From the NCBI RefSeq assembly GCF_004210375.1, contig NC_134825.1, positions 70,361,558-70,425,557 on the forward strand: DNA of 64,000 bases, written 5' to 3'. The translations under genes were made by a program, and so were the position numbers. This document shows, in pieces, positions 45,040-57,094 of the stretch (its first letter is position 1; the number at the start of each line of letters is the position of its first letter). A model generated the notes under the pieces. The model saw only the letters and a list, made by a program, of their open reading frames with translations, had not been told where the DNA came from and did not search any database. Source of the DNA: Tachypleus tridentatus (Eukaryota; Arthropoda; Merostomata; Xiphosura; Limulidae).

Positions 45040-46570
45040 ATTTATCTCAAAACTTTGAAGCCACATTTTTAGTACAGCAAGAGGTAAATAAAGATATAGT
45101 TTCATGTTCGTTTTTTTTTAGAAATAATTTTGGGTTAAAGTTGATTTGAGTCTGGTAAAATTTCATGTTTTACATGTATTTTCTTAGAAACATTGACATA
45201 CAGAAGAAAAGGATAGATGAAAAGCATCATAATGACATACGTTTTGACGTCTTAGAAAATTTTGTTCATTTTAAATAAAACTTGTACTCCAAAGACTGCT
45301 CTATCAACTCGTACTACATTCTTACATAATCAAAGTTTTCGATAATCTAGGTCATTCGTACCTTTAAAATACGTTCAGCCTTCTTAGAAATGTCATGTCA
45401 TCGTTGCTATGACAACTAGTACAGGTTAGAAAATAGAATGCATCAGCCTAGACCTCTTTCTATGTGACGTTGAGGTACGTGCATTTCAGTCGCTGACAAG
45501 TTCAACCATGTTCAGTGTTAGAAGACCGGACTACAGAAACTAAAGAGCGAAATCGTCAGGTTTTTAAATTATATTCACAAACACTGGAACTGAAAGGAGA
45601 GTATACAACAAAGAGTTATAGGCAATTATGAAACTGTTTGCTAGCTGTATATTGCGACTCCATGCTTACCGTCACAATGAATTAAATATACACTGGTTAC
45701 ACGAGTAAAGTAAAATATGAGTTTGAAGTTTGACCCTTCAATAACTAAGAAATGGCGTGAGTTATTTAGAGATTTTGTAACTGGCTTAGTGGTTCATGGT
45801 TTTGTAAAATCTTTACAAGAAAATGGCTGATTCTTGTGAATGGTGTTAGCTTGTGAAACGAAAGATTTAGGGTGTCTCATAATACAAACAGTTCGTGACT
45901 AAGCATAAAAAAAGTACCAAATGGAGTTAGAGTTGGTCGTGGGATCAGGTAACTGACACACTGAACTGAAGAACTCCACATTTTGCAATAATAATTTATT
46001 TATAAAGTGTTCAAATAAACAGGAAACTGTAAGAACAGAAGTAAAAGTTATGTCCCGAAGGCCTGTTGGTTATTACATATCATAAATAAAGTTTATCTGT
46101 CCGTCTTAAAAGCCTTTTTTGTTATCTAACAATATTAATTTATTAAAATAAGTAATTATTTATGAAACTGTAACTTGTAGTAAAATAGTGCTTATAAGCA
46201 GTAAGTAAACTTAAGAAGAAAAATGTTTTATTTTATCGCTTGAAAACACTTTTATTTGTCCTCAAAACAAATAAATATAAGGTTTTCGATATTTTTTTAA
46301 TTATATGAAAGATTATTACGTCTTATGTTTTGTTTCCTAGTATATTTATTTAGCTACGTTTACACAGAGTATTTGAAATTAGAAAACATACAAGTACAAT
46401 AATCTAAGACACAGTAATACACTACTTAGTGGTCAACCAAAGTAAATTATTCAAGCATTTCTTTGAACTAAAATTACTTGAAATGCATAAGTAGTAAAGT
46501 TAAACTTGCATAAAAAGCACTGAATAGAAATCATATTTACATAATAGGTGGTTACTTCGTTGTTTCATTG
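45040..46570. other. AT-rich stretch, no gene seen
   Basis: No frame above about 60 codons and no recognised repeat on either strand. Confidence 0.35.
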
Positions 46571-46574
46571 TTTC

Positions 46575-46720
46575 AGAATTTTCATGCAAAGCTACTCAAA
46601 CGTTACTTACATATAGCTGTCTCTAATCTAAACTCCTAGCCTATATATACGTATAGAAGGACAATTTCAAGTCAACCAATACTCACGGTCAATTGTCCGG
46701 CTGACCTGGACTATTTGATC
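46575..46720 (-). mobile_element. Degenerate SINE-A-related fragment
   Basis: TTTTCATGCAAAGCTACTCA, TAGCTGTCTCTAATCTAAAC and CAACCAATACTCACGGTCAA echo the SINE-A tail and body with many changes. Confidence 0.45.
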
Positions 46721-47144
46721 ATCATTTTTGTATTACACACATTTCAAAGTTCGAACCGTTTTTTTTTTTCAGAAATTCGTGTATTGAGTAGAAAAAAACA
46801 ACAACCTGATGAGTTTAGACCAAAACATTTTAATAAACTGTAGACAAAAGTAATGTGCTGTATTTCTCGTAAGGGAACTGTTTTTCATTCGGTTATATTT
46901 GAAACAATAATACTTTTGGGTCTAGAGTTTTAAATAGTAAACGAACCAGAACCAAATAACTTACACCGTTGCCAGTTAGTACAAATGCATAACAAATATA
47001 CAGAACACGTTTATAAAAGAAAGAACATAGGTGGCGCTGTAAGGTAAACTATGAAACACAGTAAATTTCACTGCAATTTTAGAACAGTGATACCAATCCA
47101 AGTCACATCAAATGTTCAATATGGCTTCCATTTATTTCAATATC

Positions 47145-47425
47145 GTTTGTTTGTTTGTTTTTTGAATTTCGCGCAAAGCTACACGAGGGTTATCTGCGCT
47201 AACCGTCCCTAATTTAGCAGTGGGAGACTAGAGGGAAGGCAGCTACTTATCACCACCCACCGCCAACTCTTGGGCTACTCTTTTAACAATGAATAGTGGG
47301 ATTGACCGTCACATTATAACACTCCCATGGCTGAAAGGGCGAGCATATTTGGTCCGATGGGAATTCGAACCCACGACCCTCAGATTACGAGTCGAACGCC
47401 TTAACCCACCTGACCATGATGGACC
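47145..47425 (-). mobile_element. SINE-A, full length, 11 bp target duplication
   Basis: Flanked by ATTTCAATATC (47134-47144 and 47428-47438). Tail (GTTT)n GAATTTCGCGCAAAGC, body, and head with CTGACCATGATGGACC. Confidence 0.93.
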
Positions 47426-47504
47426 TCATTTCAATATCAGACTCAGATATGACTGACGCCTTCTACTTGCTTAATAGTAAGTGTGATTCGATAAGACGAA
47501 TTTT

Positions 47505-47572
47505 GATAGTCGTGGCTAACATACCCCAGATAGCCCATTGTGTATCTTTGCGATTAACTGCAACCAAACAAA
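47505..47572 (+). mobile_element. SINE-B tail fragment
   Basis: AGATAGCCCATTGTGTATCT and TTTGCGATTAACTGCAACC match the SINE-B 3' half. Confidence 0.7.
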
Positions 47573-47599
47573 AGGCACGTTATACAACAACACTAAATA

Positions 47600-48840
47600 T
47601 ATGTTTGATTTGATCCTAATGGATAAGGAATGAATAAGCTTTCACTCTTTACTTAAACTGCAATTTCTACTGAGGTTGCGTGATAAAGATTACCTTGAAG
47701 CTCTACCTATCATCTTTGTTTTCAGCTAACATGTTTTGCGTATATTTTTGTACATTTGTAGCAACTGGCAAAGCTGTGGGTAGTGTAGTTCTTTCACCAC
47801 TTATACATTTATATTCAAACTTATTTTCTGCCAGCCCTATGGAACTAAACGTATGACTATAAATTAAATACCTCTTACTTTAGTCTTTAGTTTTAAAAGC
47901 AGTTTTAAAGTTACTACTTTTAAGTGTAATTTTAATTACTTATTAATTCAAAATGTGCAGATTATTTAGAATATGAAGATGTTAACAGTTTGCTCTTCAG
48001 CGTCAACTCTCAAAGTCCCTAATGGAGTCTTCAAACGAATCGCAACGCTTAACATTAAAGTTGCTGTTACGAAAGCTGGTGTAAACTTCTAGTTTTCTAG
48101 ATCCTAATTAAACGTTTATCTGGTAATCAAATGAAAGAAACCCACAAAGCAGAAGATTAAATATTAAAGTAAGTGTGACTTATGTTACTCGTTCGTCTCA
48201 CAGAATAGAAACGTTGACGATGTAAACAATGACTCTTGCAGAAAAGAAGCACGAGTCTTTGCGAACGGAGTGCGAAAATGATTCGATTAAAACTTTCAAA
48301 TTTGATTTGATCCTTATGTTATTAGGTTCATCTGCATAGGGCACGTGCAATGACGGAGACGTCTTCACGTTATTCTTTCATTCGATTTTCTCGGCTACTA
48401 ACTCTTTATGCCCGTAACGGGTAAAGATAACTGCAACTTAATCTGAAATGTACACATTAATTTTGTATCTCTGCAAGCAAAAAGTAAAGTAATGTTCAGT
48501 TGCTTTATAAATTACACCACGGCAAATAACTTCCCGGATCAACTTTTAAAACTTGATAGACAGATAGATGAAAAATTAGCTTGGAACTATATACATGAAA
48601 AGTTTCAGAGCACTTCTTAAGTTTTAAAAATGAAACTTCTTTTGAAGAGAAAGAACTTTTATTTAGGTTCACATAAAGAGTACAAAAACTGCTTCGACTG
48701 TCAAAGCGTGATTCAAGTTGTTCATATAGTTTATTTAATTTTTTAACATTCTTATAGAAGACCGAGCTCGGAGTTCTTTCTGTTCTCACTAAGATGGCAG
48801 CTGTTCAACCATGATGTACGTAAACTTGAACTAAAGATTT
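47600..48840. other. Stretch with no gene supported
   Basis: A 94-codon minus frame (48505-48789) has no recognisable domain. The GC content rises modestly around 48190-48420. No repeat recognised. Confidence 0.3.
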
Positions 48841-48844
48841 AGTT

Positions 48845-49260
48845 GTACTTTTTCTCCAGATATACACAAATTTAAATCGTATATTTAGTTGTATGTCTTC
48901 TTAACGTACACAAATTTAACCTGTATATTTAATTGGTTCTTTCTATATACATAACATGAATCTGTATATTTAGTTACCATCTCCTGATGTAAACAAATTT
49001 AAGATGTACATTTAGTTTCTCTTCTAACTCACATAGACTCCAGCTGTATGTTTACTTCTATGTTTTTCCTGCTGTACAGAAACTCTATATGTGTATTTAT
49101 TGTATGTCTTCTCCTGACGTAGTTAAACTTAAGCTATATACTTAGTTGTCCTTTCGTGGTGTAAGTAACCTCAAATTGTATGTTTAGTTCTCTTCTCATA
49201 ACTTACATAAACTCAAGCAGTATATGGAGTCGTTTTCTCCTGTACCTAAAGCTGTATGAT
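48845..49260. repeat. Degenerate tandem repeat, ~50-55 bp unit
   Basis: Variants of ACACAAATTTAAACTGTATA and TTTAGTTGTATGTCTTCTCC recur seven or eight times. It merges into the sharper 37 bp array to its right, whose unit shares the CTGTATG...TTAGTT theme. Confidence 0.65.
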
Positions 49261-49284
49261 TAGGTACTTCGTAAACATGTATAT

Positions 49285-49800
49285 CTATCTAACTTGTTAC
49301 GATGTATCTAGAACTGTATGCCTATCTAACTTGTTCTGATGTTTCTAGAACTGTATGACTATCTAACTTGTTCTGATGTTTCTAGAACTGTATGACTATC
49401 TAACTTGTTCTGATGTATCTAGAACTGTATGCCTATCTAACTTGTTCTGATGTATCTAGAACTGTATGCCTATCTAACTTGTTCTGATGTTTCTAGAACT
49501 GTATGACTATCTAACTTGTTCTGATGTATCTAGAACTGTATGACTATCTAACTTGTTCTGATGTATCTAGAACTGTATGCCTATCTAACTTGTTCTGATG
49601 TTTCTAGAACTGTATGACTATCTAACTTGTTCTGATGTTTCTAGAACTGTATGACTATCTAACTTGTTCTGATGTTTCTAGAACTGTATGCCTATCTAAC
49701 TTGTTCTGGTGTTTCTTGATATGTATGACTATTTAACTTGTTCTGATGTATCTAGAACTGTATGCCTATCTAACTTGTTCTGATCTATTTAAAGCTGTAA
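49285..49800. repeat. Minisatellite, 37 bp unit, about 14 copies
   Basis: Unit AACTTGTTCTGATGTTTCTA then GAACTGTATGACTATCT. TTGTTCTGAT at 49331 and 49368 gives the 37 bp period. Copies alternate ATGACTAT/ATGCCTAT and GTTTC/GTATC in a pattern suggesting a higher-order duplication. Confidence 0.95.
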
Positions 49801-50215
49801 GGCTAGTTAAGTCATCTTGATGAACCTGTAGGGCTGGCTAGCTAGTTTGTTCTGATATTTCTATAACTGTAAAACTAACCATGGCTAACTGTCTTGTCTT
49901 GTATAGAAGTGACCAAACTTCGTGATAATTCTAAAAGTCTTACAATCTTTAAGAGGTGATACTTTAATATTGTCGTTATAAAATTTCAAGGCCGTATACT
50001 GAACGAAGTTATCCAACAAACAATCACAGGTAAAAATTCCAAGTTTCCTCCATTCCTAATAACAGACGTATTCAATTCGTCAGTAATCCACACTACTCAA
50101 GTGATCCTTGGTAAATACAATCAACTGATATGGTTCATGTTTTAAAGCAAGTAATTTCTAAATTTAAAAATTATGAAATGTGAAAACTTGCTGGTAGGAA
50201 AGTAGTGATTAAAGT

Positions 50216-50400
50216 TCTACTCTTCTGTTTGAACTTTACTTCAGGTATCTCTTCTACTCTTCTGTTTGAACCTTGCTTCAGGTATCTCTTCTACTCTTCT
50301 GTTTGAACCTTGCTTCAGGTATCTCTTCTACTCTTCTGTTTGAACCTTGCTTCAGGTATCTCTTCTACTCTTCTGTTTGAACCTTGCTTCAGGTATCTCA
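50216..50400. repeat. Minisatellite, 37 bp unit, 5 copies
   Basis: Unit TTCTACTCTTCTGTTTGAAC then CTTGCTTCAGGTATCTC, nearly identical between copies, so recently expanded. Not related in sequence to the other 37 bp array 0.4 kb upstream. Confidence 0.95.
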
Positions 50401-50404
50401 ATTA

Positions 50405-51870
50405 GGAGAATGGTCTGTGACTGTCCAGTTGCTAAAACCCAGTGGAGAATGACAATAAGTTAATACTGTATTGTCTCCAGAGACTGGTGCTGGAAATTTA
50501 GACGAGGAATCCTGGCCACAATTTCCTGGGTGTCTGGAGACTGACTAGGAGGAATAAATAGGGTTCATTTGCTACTTGGAATGCGTTAATCACTTTCGAG
50601 GAAACTGTGTTACCCAATTACCGTAACTACATGCCTGCAAGCGTTACATTAATAATACAATACAATGTTTTGACTGTTACTGCTTTAGACACTGTCATGG
50701 TTGAACTTGAATTCATATATGTGGTAATTCAGATGAAACATACGACTGTAACAAGGAGTTTCTTATCTGTATTGAATTGCGTTATGCACGGTTTTGTCCC
50801 ATTCGTTTACAAGTTCAGAAGGTTGAGGGCAAAACAAAATTTGTCTTTTAGAATCTCTTATTGGCCTTTTAATAAATTTTCAACCTTCTCATGTTGAGGT
50901 AACAAGATGTTCTTATATAAACATTTGTGAAGCGGTTCGTTTGATACAGGTGGAATTCATATAAATCCATTATGTATCAGCTGCTACTCTGACTATAACA
51001 GTTGATAGTTTTTCTCAACTCCTACGCTGTTGTGTCTTTTTTATAAGTAGGTTTAATTATTCTGTAGTGGAAAGCTCTAAATGACTGTTACCACGTACTT
51101 ACTCACTTACTTACTTACGTACTTACTTACGAAGACAACAGAAAATTATATTGAATATTAGACTCTTAAACCAAAAGTTGCTAATGGTGTCTTGTCATCT
51201 CGTGTCTCTTTTCATGATAGCCTCCTATCTTAAGGTTCTACAACTGAATACCTAAAGTATCATTATTTCTGCACTGATACACTTGTTCCTCACACTACAA
51301 GTTTTTGAAACTTGGTGTCAAGGCAAAACTTAAGCCGAGGAAACTGAAGTTCTTCCCGTAGGAATACTGTTGAGGTTTGTTTTTGAAGGGTGTAAAATAC
51401 TTTCACCATGTTTTTTTTCGATTAATGTAATTGTATATTTTAATGAATGTTTTCTCTGATCTTGCTCTGAAACTGTGGATGGTGAAAGACACCTCCGCCC
51501 CATTTTGAAATATGTGGGATTGCCACCTCAACACACCCCCTCTCCAGGCTCGGACCCCTGTGTTTAATTCCCAAGACCAGAGAAATACTTTTCCAAATTT
51601 ATCGTTTTGAACGTTCCCATTACAACTGTGTGTTTTTTTTTGTTTGTATGCTTTAATTTTATTCGGAACTATAATAACTTCTACTCAGTTGGTATTTCTA
51701 AAGTTTCTTTCTTTCAGAGCTTATAAGTTAATATTTTAGTGGATTTTGTCTGAGATACTCTTGCTTTCGTTTGCAGTCCTTGCGTTCCTTTAAGTTTGAA
51801 CAATTACTTTAAATGTGTCACGAAATTGGTTCCTACGTTGTCATTTGTGGTTTGATTTTTTCCAATGTAC
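50405..51870. other. Stretch with no gene supported
   Basis: A 96-codon + frame (50607-50897) has no recognisable domain. A small CTTA tetranucleotide run is at 51100-51130. Confidence 0.3.
51100..51131. repeat. ACTT tetranucleotide microsatellite
   Basis: About eight imperfect ACTT/CTTA units, some changed to ACTC or ACGT. Confidence 0.85.
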
Positions 51871-51881
51871 ATCTCTCCTCG

Positions 51882-52161
51882 GGGCCAGGCATGGCCAGGT
51901 GGTTAAGGTACTCAACTCGTAATTCGATAGTCACGGGTTCGAATCCCCATCACACCAAATATACTCGCCCTTTTAACCGTAGGGACGTTATAATGTTGCC
52001 ATAAATCCCGCTATTTGTTGGTAAAAAAGTAGCTCGAGAGTTGGCGGTGGGTGGTGATGACTAGCTGCCTTCCCTCTAGTCTTACACTGCTAAATTAGGG
52101 ACGGCTAGCTCAAACAGCTCTCGTGTAGCTTTGCGCGAAATTCAAAACAAAACAAAACCAA
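51882..52161 (+). mobile_element. SINE-A, full length
   Basis: Head GGGCCAGGCATGGCCAGG, TACTCAACTCGTAATTCGAT, B-box GGTTCGAATCC, full body, and (AAAAC)n tail. Abuts the LINE remnant. Confidence 0.94.
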
Positions 52162-52215
52162 ACTCAACATGGTGCTCTGAACACATACTACTATAATAAA
52201 GTAAATAACTTTATA

Positions 52216-53616
52216 ATGAACAACAGTGAATTATTCAAACCACTCTTCCTGGTAGACTTAAATAATTATCAAACCAACAACACAAACACAATTAAAGCAC
52301 AAAAACTCATAGAAACAATAACAAACACTAAAAATAAATCACCAGGAGAAGCTGGTATACAAGCCATTCTTTTCAAGAAAGGCAATCCGAAATTATTTGA
52401 ACATCTTACAGCAATTTTAATCTATCAATATAATCTGGTTATATCCCGGTTTCTTGGAAGTATGCAAATTAATGTTCCATGATGAAGGAAAGCCAACTAG
52501 TAACCCAAATAGCTACCGACCAATCAGCCTGACCAGCTGTGTAGGCAAAATTCTAGAGAGAATAATTAGTAACAGAATCTCCGCATTTCTGGAGACAACA
52601 TCAAAATCACTAGAAGAACAAAATGATTTCAGAAAATTCAGACAAACAACAGACCACTTAGTCAGATTAACAGAAACAGTTGTAGATAGTTTTAATAAAA
52701 GAGAATGCACTGTTGTTTGTTTTCTCGATACTGTGAAAGCATTCGACACTGTATGGCACAACAGTTTCCGATTCCGAATGCAAGAAATGGGACTACCGCG
52801 GGGAACTATTCGCTGGCTGTCAAACTTTCTGGAAAACAGATCATGTAGAACAAATGTTGAAGGGCATTCTCTGAGATTTTCATTCCAAAAGCTGGTGTCC
52901 CTCAAGGAGGGGTAGTTAGCCCTATCCTATTCATCATGTACGTGAATAATATGCCTCTAAAAGATCCAAATAATGGATACTCATCACAGTTGGCAGAAGA
53001 TGTAGCAATCTGGAAAAATTCAGCCACAGACATATAACCACAATTAAGTAGAATAAGTGGATATTGCCAAAAATACAGAATCAAAATAAACATAACTAAA
53101 ACACAACTAGTAGTATTCACAAAATTAATTAAACATAAAAAAGCACAATCACAGATCTACATAAACAGTGAACAACTCCAGATTACTACATCAGCAAAAT
53201 TCTTAGGACTTATGTTTGATTCAAAACTTACGTGGGTAAACCACATAAATAACATTAGAATAAAAATTTGGCGAAGAACAAACTATGCTAGGAGTCTAAC
53301 TGGCAAAAACAGTGGAGCTACAGCAGATAACATTATGAAAATATATAAAACATACATTAAACCAGTCATTGACTATGCAACTCCTGCATGAATAAATTTA
53401 AGTAAAAAACTACTACAAACAATACAAAATACATTACTCACAACAGCTTATAAAGTACCTAGAACAACGTCTTCCGAATTCATGCATAAATACGCACATA
53501 TCGAAACAAGAGCAGATAGTCTCTTACATAGTACAATAAATTATTTTAATAAAAATTGCAGAAAAAATGAACTAGTGAGCGAACTTAACAGGTATTGTTT
53601 ACACCTTCCCCAGTGA
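52216..53616 (+). pseudogene. Non-LTR retrotransposon reverse transcriptase (jockey-like), inactivated
   Basis: RT-domain part of a LINE, which would copy its own RNA at a nicked target. Blocks in order: NKSPGEAGIQAILFKKGNP (52320-52390); NPNSYRPISLTSCVGKILER (52507-52565); FLDTVKAFDTVWH (52720-52760, the first catalytic Asp region, with VKAFD for the usual xKAFD); GVPQGGVVSPILF (52894-52935); LAEDVAIW (about 52993-53016) where active enzymes have YADD; and a C-terminal FLGLMFDSKLTWVNHIN thumb-like region. Frameshifts fall near 52450 and 52890, with stops at about 53035 and 53389. Endonuclease and ORF1 regions are absent, consistent with 5' truncation. The jockey/RTE-level clade call rests on motif style only. 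Confidence 0.88.
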
Positions 53617-53665
53617 ATATATATTTTCTAAATAAAAATTAATGAATAAATAATAATAAAAGGCC
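53617..53665 (+). mobile_element. Putative LINE 3' end (AAT-rich tail)
   Basis: Short UTR after the RT stop, closing in an AATAAATAATAATAAAA tract, as expected for a LINE 3' tail. Confidence 0.5.
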
Positions 53666-53878
53666 ACCTATTAACTAGACTCCACATTAGTTTAGAGATT
53701 AATTGCAAAACATTCTTTTAACGTTTTCTAGTTAATATCTAACTCAAAACAGTGCAAATAATCTATGGTACTGTAAGATAAATGTTTTATTTGCACCAAG
53801 TGTATGTATAGTTTGTGCATGGACATTGCCCTAAAAGGGGTCTGAGTAAGTGCTGGTTACTCTGGCCTTCGTGTACCT

Positions 53879-54168
53879 GGCCCGGCATGGCCAAGCGTGT
53901 TAAGGCGTGCGACTCGTAATCTGAGGGTCGCGGGTTCGCATCCTCGTCGCGCCAAACATGCTCGACCTTTCAGCCGTGGAGGCGTTATAATGTGACGATC
54001 AATCCCACTATACATTGGTAAAAGAGTAGCTCAAGAGTTGGCGGTGGGTTGTGATGACTAGCTGCCTTCCCTCTAGTCTTACACTGCTAAATTAGGGACG
54101 GCTAGCACAGATAGCCCTCGTGTAGCTTTGTGCGAAATTCAAAACAAACAAAACAAACAAACAAATTC
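53879..54168 (+). mobile_element. SINE-A, full length, 9 bp target duplication
   Basis: Flanked by TCGTGTACC at 53869-53877 and 54169-54177. Head GGCCCGGCATGGCCAAGCG, B-box altered to GGTTCGCATCC, and tail GCGAAATTCAAAACAAAC. Confidence 0.96.
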
Positions 54169-54287
54169 TCGTGTACCATATATAAATACGCTTGACAGTT
54201 GAAAAACCAAAATTTGAAGGAAGGAAGAAGAGGTTAACGAAACCTGACCCTCCTGGGTAGACAAACATCAACACCCACATACCCATA

Positions 54288-54304
54288 CAGAGAGAGAGAG
54301 AGAG
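54288..54304. repeat. (AG)n microsatellite
   Basis: AGAGAGAGAGAGAGAGA. Confidence 0.9.
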
Positions 54305-54309
54305 AACAT

Positions 54310-54880
54310 GGTGCTCAGCCTAAGGGATTACTTTAACGATTTTTTGAGTTATTCATACTTGTTCAACTGGTCGGAAGCATGTGGATGTAATACCAGTCCT
54401 TGACATCATATAATATAATTATCTAAAATCATATAACATATGGTTAATCTCAAATTCAATTGGTCGTTGTAATCAATCATTTCCACATCAGACAGAGTTT
54501 TGCAAAGTAATTTATATTATTGTTTTTTTATGACTGCTTTCCGGAAATTTGTTCGCCCAACTCATATCTATATCGTGGTTGTTTTTATAGAAATTGAATA
54601 TATTTATGAGTATAGTTGGATTAATGGTACACTCTGAAATTCTTATAAAATTTGACACAAAGTAGGTTTTTGTTATGGTTGCACATTTATTCGCATGGGC
54701 GTAATTTCGCTGCCAAAATTCAACGTACTTGTTTACCTTTTCTTAGAGGGGTGCCACAAGGCCCCAACTCTCTCTTCTTGTTATGTGTCTAGACGTGACT
54801 GTGAATCAGTTTCGTGACCAGTTGCCGCAAGAGTACGTTTTCAATAGGAAATCATGTGTACGCTTAGTCTTTTAATTTGT
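54310..54880. other. Stretch with no gene seen
   Basis: No recognised coding frame. TCTTAGAGGGGTGCCACAAG near 54745 could be a tiny RT-motif relic (GVPQG-like, as RGVPQGPN), with nothing else around it to confirm. Confidence 0.3.
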
Positions 54881-54890
54881 TTGTAATTAA

Positions 54891-55077
54891 GCACAAAACT
54901 ATTATACATATATATTACAGATGACATTATACATGTTTTGACGGTATCTCGATCTGTGCTCTTTCCAAACCAAACACACAAGGTTTATATCTATGGTGGG
55001 CAGAGCACAGATCAAGATACCGTCAAAACATGTATAATGTCATCTACAATATATATTATACACACCATTGTGCTTAC
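54891..55077. repeat. Palindrome of two inverted SINE-B copies carrying the same insert
   Basis: Left arm 54891-54962 and right arm 55002-55077. The inner pairing segments are GACGGTATCTCGATCTGTGC and GCACAGATCAAGATACCGTC. Each arm has SINE-B sequence (AATTAAGCACAAA and GTGGGCAGAGCACAGAT) interrupted at the same point by ~55 bp including GATGACATTATACATGTTTT. About 40 bp of loop separates the arms. Confidence 0.85.
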
Positions 55078-55142
55078 AAATCTTTGTTCATTTACTACCG
55101 TGTCAACATGACGACCCTTCTTGGGTCAGTAGTAAGTTTACA

Positions 55143-55240
55143 GAATTAGAACGACAAAATCCGGGTTCGATTCCCAGAGGTGGACAGTGCACAGATAACT
55201 CACTACGTAGGTTTGTGTTAAACCAACAACGTGTAGAATT
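55143..55240 (+). mobile_element. SINE-B fragment
   Basis: GGGTTCGATTCCCAGAGGTG (B-box) followed by CAGTGCACAGATAACTCAC and a diverged tail. Confidence 0.7.
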
Positions 55241-55259
55241 TTATTCTTATTAAATTTGT

Positions 55260-56175
55260 CTTTGGTACCTAGTGAGGAGCTAACCATCATACTCCTCTCA
55301 TGTTCTATTTCATTCCAAAATAGATTATAGCTATGCTTCTTTTTTCATTCAGCCTGTGTTTAGAAAAATAAATACCCTTCAAAATAAGGCCTCTAGTACT
55401 TGTTTGGGAGCCGTAACTTGTACTCATTTCTCTGCTCTATAGATTTTGTATACAGAGGTCACCTTTAGGCCTCAACAACTATAATTGCTTAGCCAGTAGG
55501 CTTTTAAATTTATTATAAAATCTCAATTCTTTTATTCCCTGATAATCTTAACTACCTTTTGTACGTCTTGTTTCTGTTTCTGTAGAGTGCGCCGACATTC
55601 CTGTTTTTTTTTAATCTTTTTCAAGATTCCTGTGCTGATTCTCTCCCTTTATAACCTCGGATTGTATGGTTTTCTCTTCCTCTTTGGGCTCTTCGTAATA
55701 TTACTGTCGACCTCGGTCTTCCACTCGAGCAACCACTTTACAAAATTGTTTTACATATATATATATAAGTGTTTCTAAACTATTAGATTGTTTATGTGAA
55801 TGGTTCCTAGGACATTTTTATTTGGCACAGCATTCGTGTGTTTTATGTTTATAACTTCAACTTTCTTATGTTTCTTTCTCAGTTCACACTGACACTTCTT
55901 TTAAATATTATTGAGATGTTTTTTGATTAGGCTTGCTATGTACTTCATGTTTGGTGTTATAGTTTTCTAGGAATCTGTAGTTTTATTTCATTAAATTCGC
56001 ATGGATACTGTAATTAACATGATTTCCTGTGAGAAAATCTTGTTTTACCCATACTGACAGAAGATTTATTTGTATCCAGATTCCTGGTTGTATTTGTATA
56101 TTGAGAACGAACAGACCAAGAATGTTGCAAAACTGTCACTGTATTTAAATTGTTCTTCCTTTAAGTAGTTATTAC
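55260..56175. other. Stretch with no gene seen
   Basis: T-rich on the + strand; no recognised repeat or coding frame. Confidence 0.35.
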
Positions 56176-56177
56176 TC

Positions 56178-56475
56178 TCTAGATCTGTTGTACAAAGTCT
56201 CATGTTCTCTTTGTCTCACCGTTCAGATCTGTTGTACAAAATGTCATTATTATTCTTGGTCTCACCGTTCAGATCTGTTGTACAAAATGTCATTATTATT
56301 CTTGGTCTTACAGTTCAGATCTGTTGTACAAAATCTCATTATTATTCTTGGTCTTCAGTTCAGATCTGTTGTACAAAATGTCATTATTATTCTTGGTCTC
56401 ACCGTTCAGATCTGTTGTACAAAATGTCATTATTATTCTTGGTCTTACAGTTCAGATCTGTTGTACAAAATGTTA
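56178..56475. repeat. Minisatellite, 46 bp unit, about 6.5 copies
   Basis: Unit TTCAGATCTGTTGTACAAAA then TGTCATTATTATTCTTGGTCTCACCG. Because no copy contains a stop in two frames, overlapping open frames run across the array (56188-56511 and 56202-56615); these are repeat artefacts. Confidence 0.95.
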
Positions 56476-56635
56476 TGTCCTCCTCATCAGAGAACTGTAG
56501 CTCACAGATAGGTAGACACATAATTTGTTTCCTTTCCATTAATCAAACTTTTACTTTTCTCAGTACAGGTAAAGATATAGTTACAACAGGGCGCGACTTA
56601 GTTCTTAATGACTGAATAATATTGGGCAGATTACT

Positions 56636-57090
56636 TCCTCTTGGTGGTCTTTCTGTAGGATTTCTCTGGAGACTATTCGCTGCATGTTTCTTTCTGTAGG
56701 ATTTCTCTGGAGACTATTCTCTGCATGTTTCTTCCTGCATAATTTATCTGGAGAATATTCGCTGCATGTTTCTTTCTGTAGGATTTCTCTGGAGACTATT
56801 CACTACTTGTTTCTTTCTGCAGTATTTTTCTGGAGACTATTCTTTGCATGTTTCTTTCTGTAGGATTTCTCTGGAGACTATTCACTGCATGTTTCTGTAG
56901 GATTTCTCTGAAGACTATTCACTGCTTGTTTCTTCCTGCAGAATTTCTCTGGAGAATATTCGCTGCATGTTTCTTTCTGTAGGATTTCTCTGGAGACTAT
57001 TCACTACTTGTTTCTTTCTGCAGTATTTTTCTGGAGACTGCATGTTTCTTTCCATAGGATTTCTCTGGAGACTATTTGCTGCATGTTTAT
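56636..57090. repeat. Minisatellite, 41 bp unit, about 11 copies
   Basis: Unit TGCATGTTTCTTTCTGTAGG then ATTTCTCTGGAGACTATTCGC. CTGTAGG at 56653 and 56694 gives the period. Some copies are shortened (near 56890 and 57040). Confidence 0.94.
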
Positions 57091-57094
57091 TTCG

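Noticed and set aside
52513-52905. Minus-strand 130-codon frame
   Set aside because: It is the antisense shadow of the LINE reverse transcriptase, whose + strand carries recognisable RT motifs.
56188-56615. Two overlapping + frames of 107 and 137 codons
   Set aside because: Both run through the same 46 bp minisatellite in different frames; this is expected when the unit lacks stops.
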